A stretch of DNA of 64,000 nt, taken from assembly GCA_020171895.1 (NCBI GenBank), contig JAIVAN010000005.1, positions 1 through 64,000 of the forward strand. Direction: 5' to 3'. Positions 39,191 through 48,861 of this stretch are shown one piece after another. Numbering within the stretch: the first letter of the stretch is position 1; each line of letters opens with the position of its first letter. Source of the DNA: Bacillus timonensis. Its GTDB lineage: Bacteria; Bacillota; Bacilli; Bacillales; Bacillaceae_L. Both the position numbers and the translations under genes were made by a program. The notes under the pieces are model-generated. The model saw only the letters and a list, made by a program, of their open reading frames with translations. It was not told the origin of the DNA and did not search any database.

Positions 39191-41014
39191 ATGACGTATA
39201 AAAAACGATTGAGCTTACTAATCGGCTTGGACTCTGTAATTGTACTTACAGCTATTTATCTCAGTTATTTTACCTTTCATCCATACTTAAACATCTTTAC
39301 AGCACCAGCCCTACTATTAAGCTCGATTACATTATTGCTTGCCCATCACTTCTATTCTTCCATCTACAGCTTGTATAAAAAAGCGTGGGAATACGCAAGT
39401 GTTGGTGAGTTGTTCATTATTGGAAAAGTCGTGACCTTAACCATCATCACATTAGCGGTTGTTCAATCGATTTTTATCGGTGAAATATACTTACGCGTCT
39501 TAATGATTACGTGGATGATGCATGTCATTCTAATCGGTGGATCACGTTTTTCGTGGAGAATTTACCGTGATGCTTTCCTGCGAAAATCAAAGGATAAAAA
39601 ACGCACATTAATTATCGGTGCAGGGGCAGCAGGGACAATGGTAGCGCGTCAGCTCCTCCAAAATCATGAAGCAGATCTTCATCCAGTTGCGTTTGTCGAT
39701 GATGATGTGAAAAAGCAACGACTTGATATTTTAGGCATTCCTGTTGTTGGCGGCAAGGAACAAATTGAAGACGTTGTGAAAGACTATGAAATTGATAATA
39801 TCATTATTGCGATTCCGTCTCTTAGTAGAAAGGATCTTAATGAGATTTTTGAAGAATGTAGCAAAACGAAAGTGAAACCGTATATTTTACCGATGATTGA
39901 AGATATTTTACTAGGAAAAGTGTCAGTCAATCAGTTCCGCGAAGTACAGGTGGAGGATTTATTAGGTAGAGAGCCAGTTGAACTTGATATGGAAAGTATT
40001 TCAGAATCGATTACTGGTAAAACCGTACTCGTAACAGGAGCAGGTGGCTCAATCGGTTCAGAAATTTGCCGTCAAATAAGCAAGTTTTCTCCGAAAACGC
40101 TATTACTACTTGGTCATGGTGAAAACAGCATCTACAAAATTGATATGGAACTACGAAAACAATATAGTGAAAATTTTGAACTATTACCGATTATTGCAGA
40201 TGTACAAGACCGAGATCGGATTTTCTCTGTGATGGAGACGTTCAAGCCTGATGTTGTGTATCATGCGGCAGCTCATAAGCATGTACCGTTAATGGAATAC
40301 AACCCTGTAGAAGCGGTAAAAAACAATATTATTGGGACAAAAAATGTGGCAGACGCAGCAGATCACGCTAGTGTGAAAACGTTCGTACTTGTTTCAACCG
40401 ATAAAGCGGTTAACCCAACAAACGTTATGGGTTCAACGAAACGGGTGGCGGAAATGGTTATTCAAGACCTGTCACAGCGCAGTGCCACAAAGTTCGTCGC
40501 GGTCCGTTTTGGAAATGTACTTGGCAGTAGAGGCAGTGTCATTCCTCTATTCAAAAGACAAATCCAAACTGGTGGACCTGTAACGGTTACGCACCCTGAA
40601 ATGACGCGTTACTTTATGACGATTCCAGAAGCGTCAAGACTTGTGATTCAAGCTGGAACACTCGCACGCGGTGGCGAAATTTTCGTCCTTGATATGGGTG
40701 AACCTGTTAAAATTGTCGACCTAGCAAAGAACATTATTAAGCTATCAGGCTACAAAGTAGATGAAATCGGCATCAAATTTACAGGCATTCGACCTGGTGA
40801 AAAAATGTATGAAGAGCTACTAAACGAAAACGAAGTACACAAAGATGCGATTTACCCGAAGATTCATATCGGGAAAACGTCGACGTTATATATGGAAGAA
40901 GTATATGAAATCATCGAAAACTACACGATGGACACAGAGTTATTACGAACGAAATTACTCGATTTAGCGAATAACCGAGTGGGAGAGAAAGAGAGAGTGT
41001 CAGTCGCGAACTAA
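39191..41014 (+). CDS. epsC: EpsC/CapD-type membrane nucleotide-sugar dehydratase
   Basis: Protein of 607 residues: four N-terminal transmembrane segments (about 10-115), a first Rossmann domain ([15 protein letters not shown], about 140-154) and a C-terminal short-chain dehydrogenase/reductase domain ([16 protein letters not shown], about 281-296) with the active segment [18 protein letters not shown] and [15 protein letters not shown]. The family includes UDP-GlcNAc 4,6-dehydratases that feed 6-deoxy-amino sugars into EPS. AAAAGGGGG precedes the ATG. Confidence 0.92.
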   Translation: MTYKKRLSLLIGLDSVIVLTAIYLSYFTFHPYLNIFTAPALLLSSITLLLAHHFYSSIYSLYKKAWEYASVGELFIIGKVVTLTIITLAVVQSIFIGEIYLRVLMITWMMHVILIGGSRFSWRIYRDAFLRKSKDKKRTLIIGAGAAGTMVARQLLQNHEADLHPVAFVDDDVKKQRLDILGIPVVGGKEQIEDVVKDYEIDNIIIAIPSLSRKDLNEIFEECSKTKVKPYILPMIEDILLGKVSVNQFREVQVEDLLGREPVELDMESISESITGKTVLVTGAGGSIGSEICRQISKFSPKTLLLLGHGENSIYKIDMELRKQYSENFELLPIIADVQDRDRIFSVMETFKPDVVYHAAAHKHVPLMEYNPVEAVKNNIIGTKNVADAADHASVKTFVLVSTDKAVNPTNVMGSTKRVAEMVIQDLSQRSATKFVAVRFGNVLGSRGSVIPLFKRQIQTGGPVTVTHPEMTRYFMTIPEASRLVIQAGTLARGGEIFVLDMGEPVKIVDLAKNIIKLSGYKVDEIGIKFTGIRPGEKMYEELLNENEVHKDAIYPKIHIGKTSTLYMEEVYEIIENYTMDTELLRTKLLDLANNRVGEKERVSVAN

Positions 41015-41027
41015 GGGGGATTTTACG

Positions 41028-41906
41028 ATGAAAGTGAGAAAGGCGATTATACCAGCTGCTGGACTAGGAACTCGTTTCCTTCCAGCTACAAAGGCAATGC
41101 CGAAGGAAATGCTACCGATTGTTGATAAACCAACGATTCAGTACATTGTCGAAGAAGCCGTTGCTTCAGGAATTGAAGATATTATTATTGTTACTGGTAA
41201 AGGGAAAAGAGCGATTGAAGACCACTTCGATAACTCGTTTGAGCTTGAGCAAAACCTTTTAGAAAAAGGAAAGCTTGAGTTACTTGATGAAGTGCAAAAA
41301 TCATCCAAAGTAGATATTCACTACATCCGTCAAAAAGAGCCTAGAGGATTAGGTCATGCAGTATGGTGTGCACGTAAGTTTATTGGCAACGAGCCATTTG
41401 CTGTATTACTAGGTGATGATATCGTTCAAGCTGAAAAGCCATGCTTACTTCAGTTGATGGATGAGTATGATCAAACATTTTCTTCTATTATAGGGGTTCA
41501 AACGGTGTCTGAAGAAGAAACACATCGGTATGGGATTGTAGATCCGATTAGTAACACTGGTAGAAGATATTCGGTGAACCAGTTTGTTGAGAAACCGAAA
41601 CAAGGAACTGCACCATCGAATTTAGCGATTATGGGACGTTACATTTTAACACCTGAAATCTTTATGTTCTTGGAGAATCAAGAGACTGGTGCTGGTGGAG
41701 AAATTCAGTTAACAGATGCCATACAGAAGTTGAATGAAATTCAGCGTGTGTTTGCTTATGATTTTGAAGGTGTACGTTATGATGTTGGGGAGAAGATTGG
41801 GTTTATTAAGACACAGGTTGAGTTTGCCCTACAAAATGAAGAATTGCGTAGAAACTTACTACCTTACTTAAGTAAGATTGTAGAGGATAGTAAGGTAACG
41901 AATTAG
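41028..41906 (+). CDS. gtaB: UTP-glucose-1-phosphate uridylyltransferase
   Basis: Protein of 292 residues, the normal length of GtaB/GalU. The nucleotide-binding start is [26 protein letters not shown] (about 6-31), followed by the metal-binding region AVLLGDDIV and [21 protein letters not shown]. It makes UDP-glucose from glucose 1-phosphate and UTP for EPS and other glycans. It lies 13 bases after the EpsC-like gene. Bacillus usually also has a housekeeping copy elsewhere, so this may be the EPS-dedicated one. Confidence 0.95.
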   Translation: MKVRKAIIPAAGLGTRFLPATKAMPKEMLPIVDKPTIQYIVEEAVASGIEDIIIVTGKGKRAIEDHFDNSFELEQNLLEKGKLELLDEVQKSSKVDIHYIRQKEPRGLGHAVWCARKFIGNEPFAVLLGDDIVQAEKPCLLQLMDEYDQTFSSIIGVQTVSEEETHRYGIVDPISNTGRRYSVNQFVEKPKQGTAPSNLAIMGRYILTPEIFMFLENQETGAGGEIQLTDAIQKLNEIQRVFAYDFEGVRYDVGEKIGFIKTQVEFALQNEELRRNLLPYLSKIVEDSKVTN

Positions 41907-41914
41907 TAGATTTA

Positions 41915-42050
41915 AGTTGCAGTACAGGTGATGTCTCCTTACCTTTATCAATGGAGGCACTCGGCTGTGCTGTGGGTGTTGTTTTCACCTTAGACACTTT
42001 ATGTTGTCGTCGGTGTGGTGTGAGGGTGGGTTGGATGCCCGGTTTTTTAT
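41915..42050 (+). other. GC-richer, structure-prone spacer inside the EPS operon
   Basis: Between gtaB and the prepilin-like gene. Possible helices are GTCTCC (41933-41938) with GGAGGC (41953-41958), and GGTG with CACC in 41975-41990, followed by a G-rich stretch ending GCCCGG-TTTTTT. Its position inside an EPS operon recalls the EAR antitermination RNA of Bacillales, but I cannot confirm that family by eye. Confidence 0.3.
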
Positions 42051-42092
42051 AAAAAGTAAGAATTATTTATTATGAGTTTGGAGGGAGTGGTT

Positions 42093-42443
42093 TTGAAACC
42101 TGCAAATGATAATAGAAGAATTAGGATAGAGGAAGATGGTTTTACTTTAGTAGAGGTGTTGGGAGTTTTAGTGGTTGCTGGGATTTTGGTGGGGATTGCA
42201 GTACCTTCGGTACTGGGGTTGATTGAAAAGACAAGAAGAGATGTTTGTGATTTAAACCGAATTGAGTTAGAAAAAGGATATGAGTCGTTTTTAGAGAGAG
42301 AAGAAATCGAAAGCTCTGAAGCTACATTCATACAGTTTATTGGTAGTTATGAGAATGCAGTTTGTCCAGTGAATAGTGTTTATAGTTATTTTGATGGGCA
42401 GGTTGAGTGTAGTGTTAATGGTGAGAGTGTTCCGTTCTTTTGA
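42093..42443 (+). CDS. Prepilin-like protein with N-terminal methylation motif
   Basis: TTG 42093 is preferred: GGAGGGAG lies upstream at good spacing and the frame then encodes 116 residues. A short basic leader ends at Gly before FTLVEVLGVLVVAGILVGIA, the class III signal that prepilin peptidase (ComC/PilD type) cuts and methylates. The C-terminal domain has three cysteines (VCDLNR, AVCPVNS, VECSVN) and no pilin head I recognise. It sits alone among EPS genes, with no pilus assembly genes nearby. Confidence 0.82.
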   Translation: MKPANDNRRIRIEEDGFTLVEVLGVLVVAGILVGIAVPSVLGLIEKTRRDVCDLNRIELEKGYESFLEREEIESSEATFIQFIGSYENAVCPVNSVYSYFDGQVECSVNGESVPFF

Positions 42444-42637
42444 TTGTGGTGAGTAGGCCTTTCGGCCTTGTGAAATTAAGGGATGATTGAATGCTATGGT
42501 GGAACTGACTATCATTGTTAGATTGAAGGATAGAAACCTTGCGGGATAAGGGTTTGAGGCATTTTTAGTGAGATTTATAGATTGATTGAATGTTATATAT
42601 AATTGGAAGAAACTCGGTTTGAAGTGATTTTAAAGTG

Positions 42638-42768
42638 AATATCTATTTCGTATTAGTTAGGTAGATTGAATAGATATTACGAGGTGACTATCAGTAGTAG
42701 ATAACGATTTTAGTGGTTTAGTAGTTGATTAGAGGAAAAAGCCTCTAAATAAGTCCTAACCTACTAAA
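42638..42768 (+). other. Structured AT-rich leader before the initiating sugar transferase
   Basis: The 350-base gap 42444-42794 has no gene but several inverted repeats: AATATCTATT (42638-42647) with AATAGATATT (42669-42678), both perfect. TTTAGTAG (42717-42724) with CTACTAAA (42761-42768) encloses TTAGAGG (42729-42735) with CCTCTAA (42742-42748). None has a strong T tract, so an internal regulatory or processing structure is more likely than a terminator. Confidence 0.45.
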
Positions 42769-42794
42769 GAATAAATTTTAAGGAGTGTAGATGG

Positions 42795-43427
42795 ATGTAT
42801 ATGAAGGTTAAAAGATTGATAGATATTATCCTTTCTTTTATAGGACTTATTGTCTTATCACCTATTTTTTTAATACTAATAATTGCTATTAAGATGGATT
42901 CAAGAGGCCCAGTTTTGTTTAAGCAGAAACGTGTAGGAATCAACAAGACTCATTTTAAGATATTGAAATTCCGTACAATGAGAATAGATACGCCGAAGGA
43001 CACTCCAACTCACTTATTAGGTAATCCGGAACAGTATATCACAAAAATGGGTAAATTCCTGAGAAAAACCTCACTTGATGAACTTCCGCAGATTTGGAAT
43101 ATTTTTGTGGGACAGATGAGTATTATTGGGCCAAGACCGGCGTTGTGGAATCAATGTGATTTGATAGCAGAACGAGATAAGTATGGTGCTAATGATGTAC
43201 CCCCTGGATTGACTGGATGGGCTCAAATCAATGGTAGAGATGAACTTCCTATTGAGATAAAAGCAAAGTTAGATGGAGAGTACGTTGAAAGAATTAGTCT
43301 TTGGATGGATGTTAAGTGCTTCTTTGGGACAATCGTAAGTGTTGTTAAAAGTGATGGGATTGTTGAAGGTGGTACGGGAGCAAAGGAAGTTGCGAGCACA
43401 AAGGCAACAGGCTCAACTAGGAAGTAA
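42795..43427 (+). CDS. Undecaprenyl-phosphate sugar-1-phosphate transferase (initiating enzyme)
   Basis: Protein of 210 residues, the short PglC/EpsL-type monotopic phosphoglycosyl transferase: one N-terminal hydrophobic segment (about 8-33), then GPVLFKQKRVGINKTHFKILKFRTM, TSLDELPQIWNIFVGQMSIIGPRPAL and GWAQINGRDELP. It moves a sugar phosphate from a UDP-sugar to undecaprenyl phosphate and so starts the repeat unit. AGGAG at 42781 precedes ATG 42795. The product of EpsC and the epimerase downstream is a likely donor. Confidence 0.94.
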   Translation: MYMKVKRLIDIILSFIGLIVLSPIFLILIIAIKMDSRGPVLFKQKRVGINKTHFKILKFRTMRIDTPKDTPTHLLGNPEQYITKMGKFLRKTSLDELPQIWNIFVGQMSIIGPRPALWNQCDLIAERDKYGANDVPPGLTGWAQINGRDELPIEIKAKLDGEYVERISLWMDVKCFFGTIVSVVKSDGIVEGGTGAKEVASTKATGSTRK

Positions 43428-43447
43428 ATAGATAAGGAGACAGATTA

Positions 43448-44341
43448 ATGTTATTAGTTACTGGGATAACTGGGCATAGTGGTGAGTTTTTTTTGCAAGA
43501 GTTAATAAAGAATAAATATGAAGGACCGATTCGTTGTATCATTAGGGATAATTCTAATACATCGCTTATAGATAATTCAGGATTGAATATAGAAAAGGTA
43601 ATAGGGAATCTAGAAGATCAAGAGTTTATGAACGAAGTTATGACAGGTGTAGATACAGTTGTTCATATAGCCTCTATTTTCTATTCAGTTAATTTAATGA
43701 GAGCTGCTGTAAAGAACCATGTTAGGAGAGCTGTACTTGTTCATACGACTGGTATTTATTCAAAGTATAAAAGTGCGTCAGAAGAATATAAGGCTATTGA
43801 ACAAAATTTAGAAAGTCTTATAAAGGAAAGTAGTTCTAATATAGGTCTTATCTATTTAAGACCTACTATGATCTACGGAAATATCAATGATAGAAATATG
43901 ATAATTTTTATAAAGATGGTAGATAGATTAAGATTATTCCCGATCATTAACCAGGGTAAGAATACCCTCCAACCTGTTAATGGAAGAGATTTAGGAAAAG
44001 CGTATTATCAGGTATTGAAGAGTTCTAATATTATGCATGGGGATTACATTTTATCAGGTGAAAGTCCTATTTCAATGAAAGATTTGTTTAGGTTGATTAG
44101 CCAAATTCTAGATAAGAAGATTACCTTTATTAGTGTCCCCTTGGTGCTAGGTGTATTTGTGGCTAAAATCCTTAAAGTCTGCACGCTTGGAAAAATTGAC
44201 TATATTGAGAAAGTCCAGAGGATGGGCGAAGATAGAAGTTTTTCACATCAATGCGCTACAGATGATTTTGGATATAAACCTATGTCGCTTTCTGAGGGAT
44301 TAAAAATTGAAATTGAAGATTATTTAAAAAAGGTTCAATAG
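43448..44341 (+). CDS. NAD-dependent epimerase/dehydratase (probable 4-keto-sugar reductase)
   Basis: Protein of 297 residues, an extended SDR fold: the nucleotide loop GITGHSGEFFLQ at the start, VDTVVHIASIF, a Tyr-based active region (TTGIYSKYKSASEEYKAIEQ) and LRPTMIYG. It follows the initiating transferase by 20 bases. In related loci such reductases finish UDP-QuiNAc or UDP-FucNAc from the 4-keto product of a dehydratase and pair with PglC-type transferases; this role is inferred. Confidence 0.82.
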   Translation: MLLVTGITGHSGEFFLQELIKNKYEGPIRCIIRDNSNTSLIDNSGLNIEKVIGNLEDQEFMNEVMTGVDTVVHIASIFYSVNLMRAAVKNHVRRAVLVHTTGIYSKYKSASEEYKAIEQNLESLIKESSSNIGLIYLRPTMIYGNINDRNMIIFIKMVDRLRLFPIINQGKNTLQPVNGRDLGKAYYQVLKSSNIMHGDYILSGESPISMKDLFRLISQILDKKITFISVPLVLGVFVAKILKVCTLGKIDYIEKVQRMGEDRSFSHQCATDDFGYKPMSLSEGLKIEIEDYLKKVQ

Positions 44342-44362
44342 AAATTGGAGGATTGTGGTTAA

Positions 44363-45550
44363 ATGAAAATCTTAGTTGTCTGCCAATATTACTATCCGGA
44401 ACCTTTTCGTATTTCAGATATATGTGAAACATTAGTAGAAAAAGGGCACGATGTAACAGTACTTACAGGTCTTCCGAATTATCCAGAGGGACAAGTACTT
44501 GATGGCTATCGGCACGGTAAGAAAAGGAATGAAGTTTTAAATGGTGTGAAAGTAATAAGATGTTTTGAAGTAGGTCGTGGAAAGAATAAATTAAAGCTTT
44601 TCTTGAACTACCTTAGCTTTGCAGTATCAGGTTCGTTGAAGGCGTTTTTTATGAAAGAAAAGTTTGATGTAGTATTAGTTAATCAACTTTCACCTGTGAT
44701 GATGGGGATTCCAGCGATTGTTTATAAGAAAAAGCATAAGAAAAAGGTATTACTTTACTGCCTAGACTTATGGCCTGATAGTTTAGCTGCTGGTGGTATA
44801 AAAGAAAGTTCAATGATCTATAAGTTTTTTATGAAGATTTCTAAATGGGTTTATAACTCTGCCGATTCCATAGCAGTAACTTCTAGTATGTTTAATGAAT
44901 ATTTTAGGACTATTCTTGGCGTGTATAAAAAGGAAATTCACCATCTACCGCAATATGCAGAAGATTTGTTTGCTGACAGTATTGAAGTCCCTAAAAACGA
45001 TAAATATCATTTTGTTTTTGCTGGAAATATTGGTGAAATGCAAAGCGTGGAAACAATAGTCAAAGCAGCTAATGAATTACGTGAGCATTCTAAAATCGTA
45101 TTTCATATAGTTGGAGATGGATCTAAATTAGAGGAATGTAAGTTGCTAAGCAATAAATTGGAATTAGAAAATGTCGTATATTATGGAAGAAGGCCAGTAA
45201 GTGAAATGCCACATTATTATGGTTTAGCTGATGCAATGTTAATTACCTTAAAAAATAATAAGGCTATTTCATACACGCTACCAGGTAAAGTGCAATCATA
45301 TATGGCAGCAGGCAAACCTATAATTGGAGCAATCAATGGTGAGACAAATCGAGTAATTAAAGATGCTGAATGTGGTTTGTGTTGCACTGCCGAAAATTAT
45401 AGTGAACTGGCGAATTTAATAATACAGTTCTGTAATAGTAATGAGAAAGAGAAAATGGCTCAAAACTCTTATGATTACTATATTAAAAACTATAGCAAAG
45501 AAAGATTTATGTCGGTATTAGAAGACACATTAACTAACTTGGAGGGATAA
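44363..45550 (+). CDS. Glycosyltransferase family 4, WbuB-like
   Basis: Protein of 395 residues with the GT-B fold: N-terminal KILVVCQYYYPEPFRISDICETLVEKGHDVTVLTGLPNYPEG, typical of WbuB-like L-fucosamine transferases, and C-terminal VFAGNIGEMQSVETIVKAA and LPGKVQSYMAAGKPIIGAI. It directly precedes the capE-capF-capG genes that make UDP-L-FucNAc, so transfer of that sugar is the likely role. GGAGGA lies before the ATG. Confidence 0.88.
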   Translation: MKILVVCQYYYPEPFRISDICETLVEKGHDVTVLTGLPNYPEGQVLDGYRHGKKRNEVLNGVKVIRCFEVGRGKNKLKLFLNYLSFAVSGSLKAFFMKEKFDVVLVNQLSPVMMGIPAIVYKKKHKKKVLLYCLDLWPDSLAAGGIKESSMIYKFFMKISKWVYNSADSIAVTSSMFNEYFRTILGVYKKEIHHLPQYAEDLFADSIEVPKNDKYHFVFAGNIGEMQSVETIVKAANELREHSKIVFHIVGDGSKLEECKLLSNKLELENVVYYGRRPVSEMPHYYGLADAMLITLKNNKAISYTLPGKVQSYMAAGKPIIGAINGETNRVIKDAECGLCCTAENYSELANLIIQFCNSNEKEKMAQNSYDYYIKNYSKERFMSVLEDTLTNLEG

Positions 45551-45553
45551 AGG

Positions 45554-46591
45554 ATGTTTAAAGATAAAACTTTATTAATTACTGGTGGTACAGGTTCATT
45601 CGGTAATGCGGTTATGAAGAGATTCTTAAATACAGATATAAAAGAAGTAAGGATTTTTTCTCGTGATGAAAAGAAACAAGATGATATGCGTAAAATTTAC
45701 AAAAATGATAAGCTCAGATTTTACCTCGGGGATGTAAGAGATTTAGCGAGCGTTAAAAACGCAATGCATGGGGTGGATTATATTTTCCATGCAGCTGCAT
45801 TAAAACAAGTACCATCTTGTGAGTTTTTTCCTTTAGAAGCTGTAAAAACAAATATAATAGGTACAGATAACGTGCTAACGGCAGCTATTGATTATGGAGT
45901 AAAGAAAGCAATTTGTCTTTCAACTGATAAAGCTGCATATCCAATTAATGCAATGGGTATCTCTAAAGCAATGATGGAAAAGGTCTTTGTAGCAAAATCA
46001 AAAACAGTCTCTCCAGAAAAAACACTTATCTGTGGTACAAGATATGGTAATGTAATGGCCTCGCGTGGTTCGGTTATTCCATTATTCATTGAACAAATTA
46101 AAAGTGGACAGCCGTTAACTGTAACAGACCCTAATATGACAAGATTTTTAATGAGCCTAGAAGAGGCAGTCGAGCTAGTTGTCTTTGCTTTCCAGAATGC
46201 TGAAGCAGGGGACATTATGGTTCAAAAATCTCCGGCTAGTACAATTGGTGATCTTGCTCAAGCTGTAAAAGAATTGTTTAATGCAGATAATGAAATAAAA
46301 ATTATCGGAACCCGTCATGGAGAAAAACGTTATGAAACACTGCTTACGAAAGAGGAATATGTAAAGGCAGAAGATTTACCTGGTTTCTATAGAGTACCTG
46401 CCGATCAAAGAGATCTTAACTATGATAAGTATTTTGCAGAGGGAGATCAAAAACTTACTACTGTAGAAGAATATAATTCAGATAATACACAAATTCTTAG
46501 CATTGATGAAATTAAAGGTAAATTGCTTGAATTAGACTATGTGCAAAGTGAGCTTAAGGAATGGAATAAAAAGGTTCATGTAATGAACTAA
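45554..46591 (+). CDS. capE: CapE/FnlA-type UDP-GlcNAc 4,6-dehydratase/5-epimerase
   Basis: Protein of 345 residues, first enzyme of the UDP-N-acetyl-L-fucosamine pathway. The nucleotide loop is LLITGGTGSFGNAVM (about 6-20), the substrate and active region AAALKQVPSCEFFPLEA and LSTDKAAYPINAMGISKAMMEK, with RYGNVMASRGSVIP after it. It dehydrates and epimerises UDP-GlcNAc to a 4-keto-6-deoxy intermediate. It starts four bases after the WbuB-like gene and leads directly into capF and capG. Confidence 0.93.
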   Translation: MFKDKTLLITGGTGSFGNAVMKRFLNTDIKEVRIFSRDEKKQDDMRKIYKNDKLRFYLGDVRDLASVKNAMHGVDYIFHAAALKQVPSCEFFPLEAVKTNIIGTDNVLTAAIDYGVKKAICLSTDKAAYPINAMGISKAMMEKVFVAKSKTVSPEKTLICGTRYGNVMASRGSVIPLFIEQIKSGQPLTVTDPNMTRFLMSLEEAVELVVFAFQNAEAGDIMVQKSPASTIGDLAQAVKELFNADNEIKIIGTRHGEKRYETLLTKEEYVKAEDLPGFYRVPADQRDLNYDKYFAEGDQKLTTVEEYNSDNTQILSIDEIKGKLLELDYVQSELKEWNKKVHVMN

Positions 46592-46606
46592 AGGTGGTAT
46601 TGACTT

Positions 46607-47716
46607 ATGAAAATTCTAGTAACTGGAGCAAATGGTTTTGTAGGAAAAAACCTTATCGCTGAACTTAAAAATGAGGGATATAACGATATATTTGAGTTTA
46701 CTAGAGAAAGTGATCATTCACTTCTTGAAAAATATACTCAAGAATGTGATTTTGTCTTTCATTTAGCTGGGGTAAATAGACCAAAAGATGAACAGGAATT
46801 TATGGAAGGTAATTTTGGGTTAACACAAAAATTACTAGAATTACTAAAGAAAAACGAAAATAAAGCACCTGTTCTTCTCACATCTTCCATTCAAGCAGAA
46901 AAGGAAAATCCTTATGGTAGAAGTAAAAAAGCTGGTGAGGATTTATTGTTTGATTATTATTATGAAACTGACGCGAAAATTTATATATATAGATTGCCTA
47001 ACTTATTTGGTAAATGGAGTAAACCTAACTATAATACAGTGGTAGCTACATTTTGTCATAATATAGCTAGAGACTTGGATATACAAATAAACAATCCAGA
47101 TGCAGAACTTGATTTGTGTTATATAGATGATTTATTAGCTGAGTTTATGAGAGTTTTAGAAGGAAATCCTACTATTCAAAATGATTACTGTGTTGTTCCT
47201 GTGACACATAAGATTAAACTTGGAGAATTGGCGGACCTTATACAAAGTTTTAAGGAAAGCAGAACAAATTTGAATATCCCTAATATGAAAGATGATTTAA
47301 CCAAGAAGCTTTATAGTACTTATTTAAGCTTTTTACCTCAAAATCAGTTCTCATATGATCTAAAAATGAATTGTGATCATAGAGGCTCCTTTACAGAATT
47401 TTTGAGAACACCTGAAAGAGGGCAGGTCTCTATTAATGTATCAAAACCTGGAATTACAAAAGGAAACCATTGGCACCACACTAAAAACGAGAAATTTTTA
47501 GTTGTAAGTGGAGAAGGTTTAATTCGCTTTAGAAAGATAGGTTCTGATGAAATTATTGAGTATAGAGTAAGTGGAGAAAGGCTGCAAGTTGTAGATATAC
47601 CTACTGGATATACACACTCAATTGTTAACGTAGGAGAAAGTGATCTCGTAACAGTTATGTGGGCGAATGAATGTTTTGATCCAGAAAAACCTGATACTTA
47701 TTTCGTGGAGGTATAA
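46607..47716 (+). CDS. capF: CapF/FnlB-type bifunctional epimerase-reductase
   Basis: Protein of 369 residues. The N-terminal SDR domain begins KILVTGANGFVGKNLI and includes SSIQAEKENPYGRSKKAGEDLL (about 98-120). The C-terminal cupin domain (about 250-369) has KGNHWHHTKNEKFLVVSGEG, with metal-binding histidines, and IPTGYTHSIVNVG. This two-domain plan is specific to CapF/WbjC/FnlB, which epimerises at C3 and reduces C4 to give UDP-N-acetyl-L-talosamine, the substrate of the next enzyme. Confidence 0.95.
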   Translation: MKILVTGANGFVGKNLIAELKNEGYNDIFEFTRESDHSLLEKYTQECDFVFHLAGVNRPKDEQEFMEGNFGLTQKLLELLKKNENKAPVLLTSSIQAEKENPYGRSKKAGEDLLFDYYYETDAKIYIYRLPNLFGKWSKPNYNTVVATFCHNIARDLDIQINNPDAELDLCYIDDLLAEFMRVLEGNPTIQNDYCVVPVTHKIKLGELADLIQSFKESRTNLNIPNMKDDLTKKLYSTYLSFLPQNQFSYDLKMNCDHRGSFTEFLRTPERGQVSINVSKPGITKGNHWHHTKNEKFLVVSGEGLIRFRKIGSDEIIEYRVSGERLQVVDIPTGYTHSIVNVGESDLVTVMWANECFDPEKPDTYFVEV

Positions 47717-47719
47717 TTA

Positions 47720-48844
47720 ATGAAGAAGTTAAAAGTCATGACAGTTGTTGGTACTAGACCTGAAATTATAAGGCTGTCATCTGTTATAAATAAATTAGAA
47801 GACTCAAATGCAATCGAACACACACTTGTTCATACGGGTCAAAATTATGATTATGAATTGAACGAAGTGTTTTTTAAGGACTTTAACCTTAAGAAACCAG
47901 ATTATTTCCTTAACGCTGCTACTGGAACAGCAGTAGAAACAATCGGAAATATCCTGGTAAAAATTGATCCTATTATGGAAGAAGTAAAACCAGATGCGTT
48001 TTTAGTGCTAGGAGATACAAATAGTTGTTTATGTGCTATTGCAGCCAAAAGACGTCATATCCCAATCTTCCATATGGAAGCAGGAAATAGGTGTTTTGAT
48101 CAAAGAGTGCCAGAAGAAACCAATAGGAAGATTGTTGATCATACTGCAGATATTAATTTAACCTATAGTGATATTGCTAGGGAATATCTTCTTAGAGAAG
48201 GGTTCCCTTCTGATAGAATTATAAAAACAGGTAGTCCGATGTTTGAAGTTCTAAAATCTAGAAAAGATGACATTGAGCGTTCAGATGTGTTGGATAGATT
48301 AGACTTAGAAGATAAAAATTACTTTGTAGTATCAGCCCATAGAGAAGAAAATATAAGTTCTGAAACTAATTTCTTAGATTTAGTGGAAAGCTTAAATACC
48401 ATTGCTGAGAAATACAATATGCCTGTAATTGTAAGTACTCATCCTAGGACTAGAAATATGATAGAAGCTAAAGGAATTCAGTTCAATGCCTTAGTAAAAA
48501 CGATGAAACCTTTAGGTTTTAATGATTACAATAAACTTCAAATTAGAGCTAAGGCTGTTCTTAGTGATAGTGGTACAATAAGCGAAGAGTCTTCAATACT
48601 AGGTTTCAGAGCACTGAATATTAGACAGGCTCATGAAAGACCAGAAGCAATGGAAGAAGCATCAGTTATGATGGTAGGTTTAAAGAAAGAAAGAATATTA
48701 CAAGGATTGGAAATATTAGATACACAGGAAAATAACACATTAAGACTTGTAGAAGATTATAGTATGCCTAATGTGTCAGAAAAAGTTTTAAGGATAATAT
48801 TGTCTTATACAGACTACGTTAATAGAGTTGTATGGGGTAAATAA
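47720..48844 (+). CDS. capG: CapG/FnlC-type UDP-sugar 2-epimerase
   Basis: Protein of 374 residues of the UDP-GlcNAc 2-epimerase family: VMTVVGTRPEIIRLSSVINKL (about 5-25), HTGQNYDYELNEVFF, LGDTNSCLCAIAAKRRHIPIFHMEAGNRCFD and SDSGTISEESSILGF. Following capE and capF, it converts UDP-L-TalNAc to UDP-L-FucNAc. The gene begins four bases after capF and is probably translated from the same message. Confidence 0.93.
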   Translation: MKKLKVMTVVGTRPEIIRLSSVINKLEDSNAIEHTLVHTGQNYDYELNEVFFKDFNLKKPDYFLNAATGTAVETIGNILVKIDPIMEEVKPDAFLVLGDTNSCLCAIAAKRRHIPIFHMEAGNRCFDQRVPEETNRKIVDHTADINLTYSDIAREYLLREGFPSDRIIKTGSPMFEVLKSRKDDIERSDVLDRLDLEDKNYFVVSAHREENISSETNFLDLVESLNTIAEKYNMPVIVSTHPRTRNMIEAKGIQFNALVKTMKPLGFNDYNKLQIRAKAVLSDSGTISEESSILGFRALNIRQAHERPEAMEEASVMMVGLKKERILQGLEILDTQENNTLRLVEDYSMPNVSEKVLRIILSYTDYVNRVVWGK

Positions 48845-48861
48845 GGGAGAGTATACACTTT

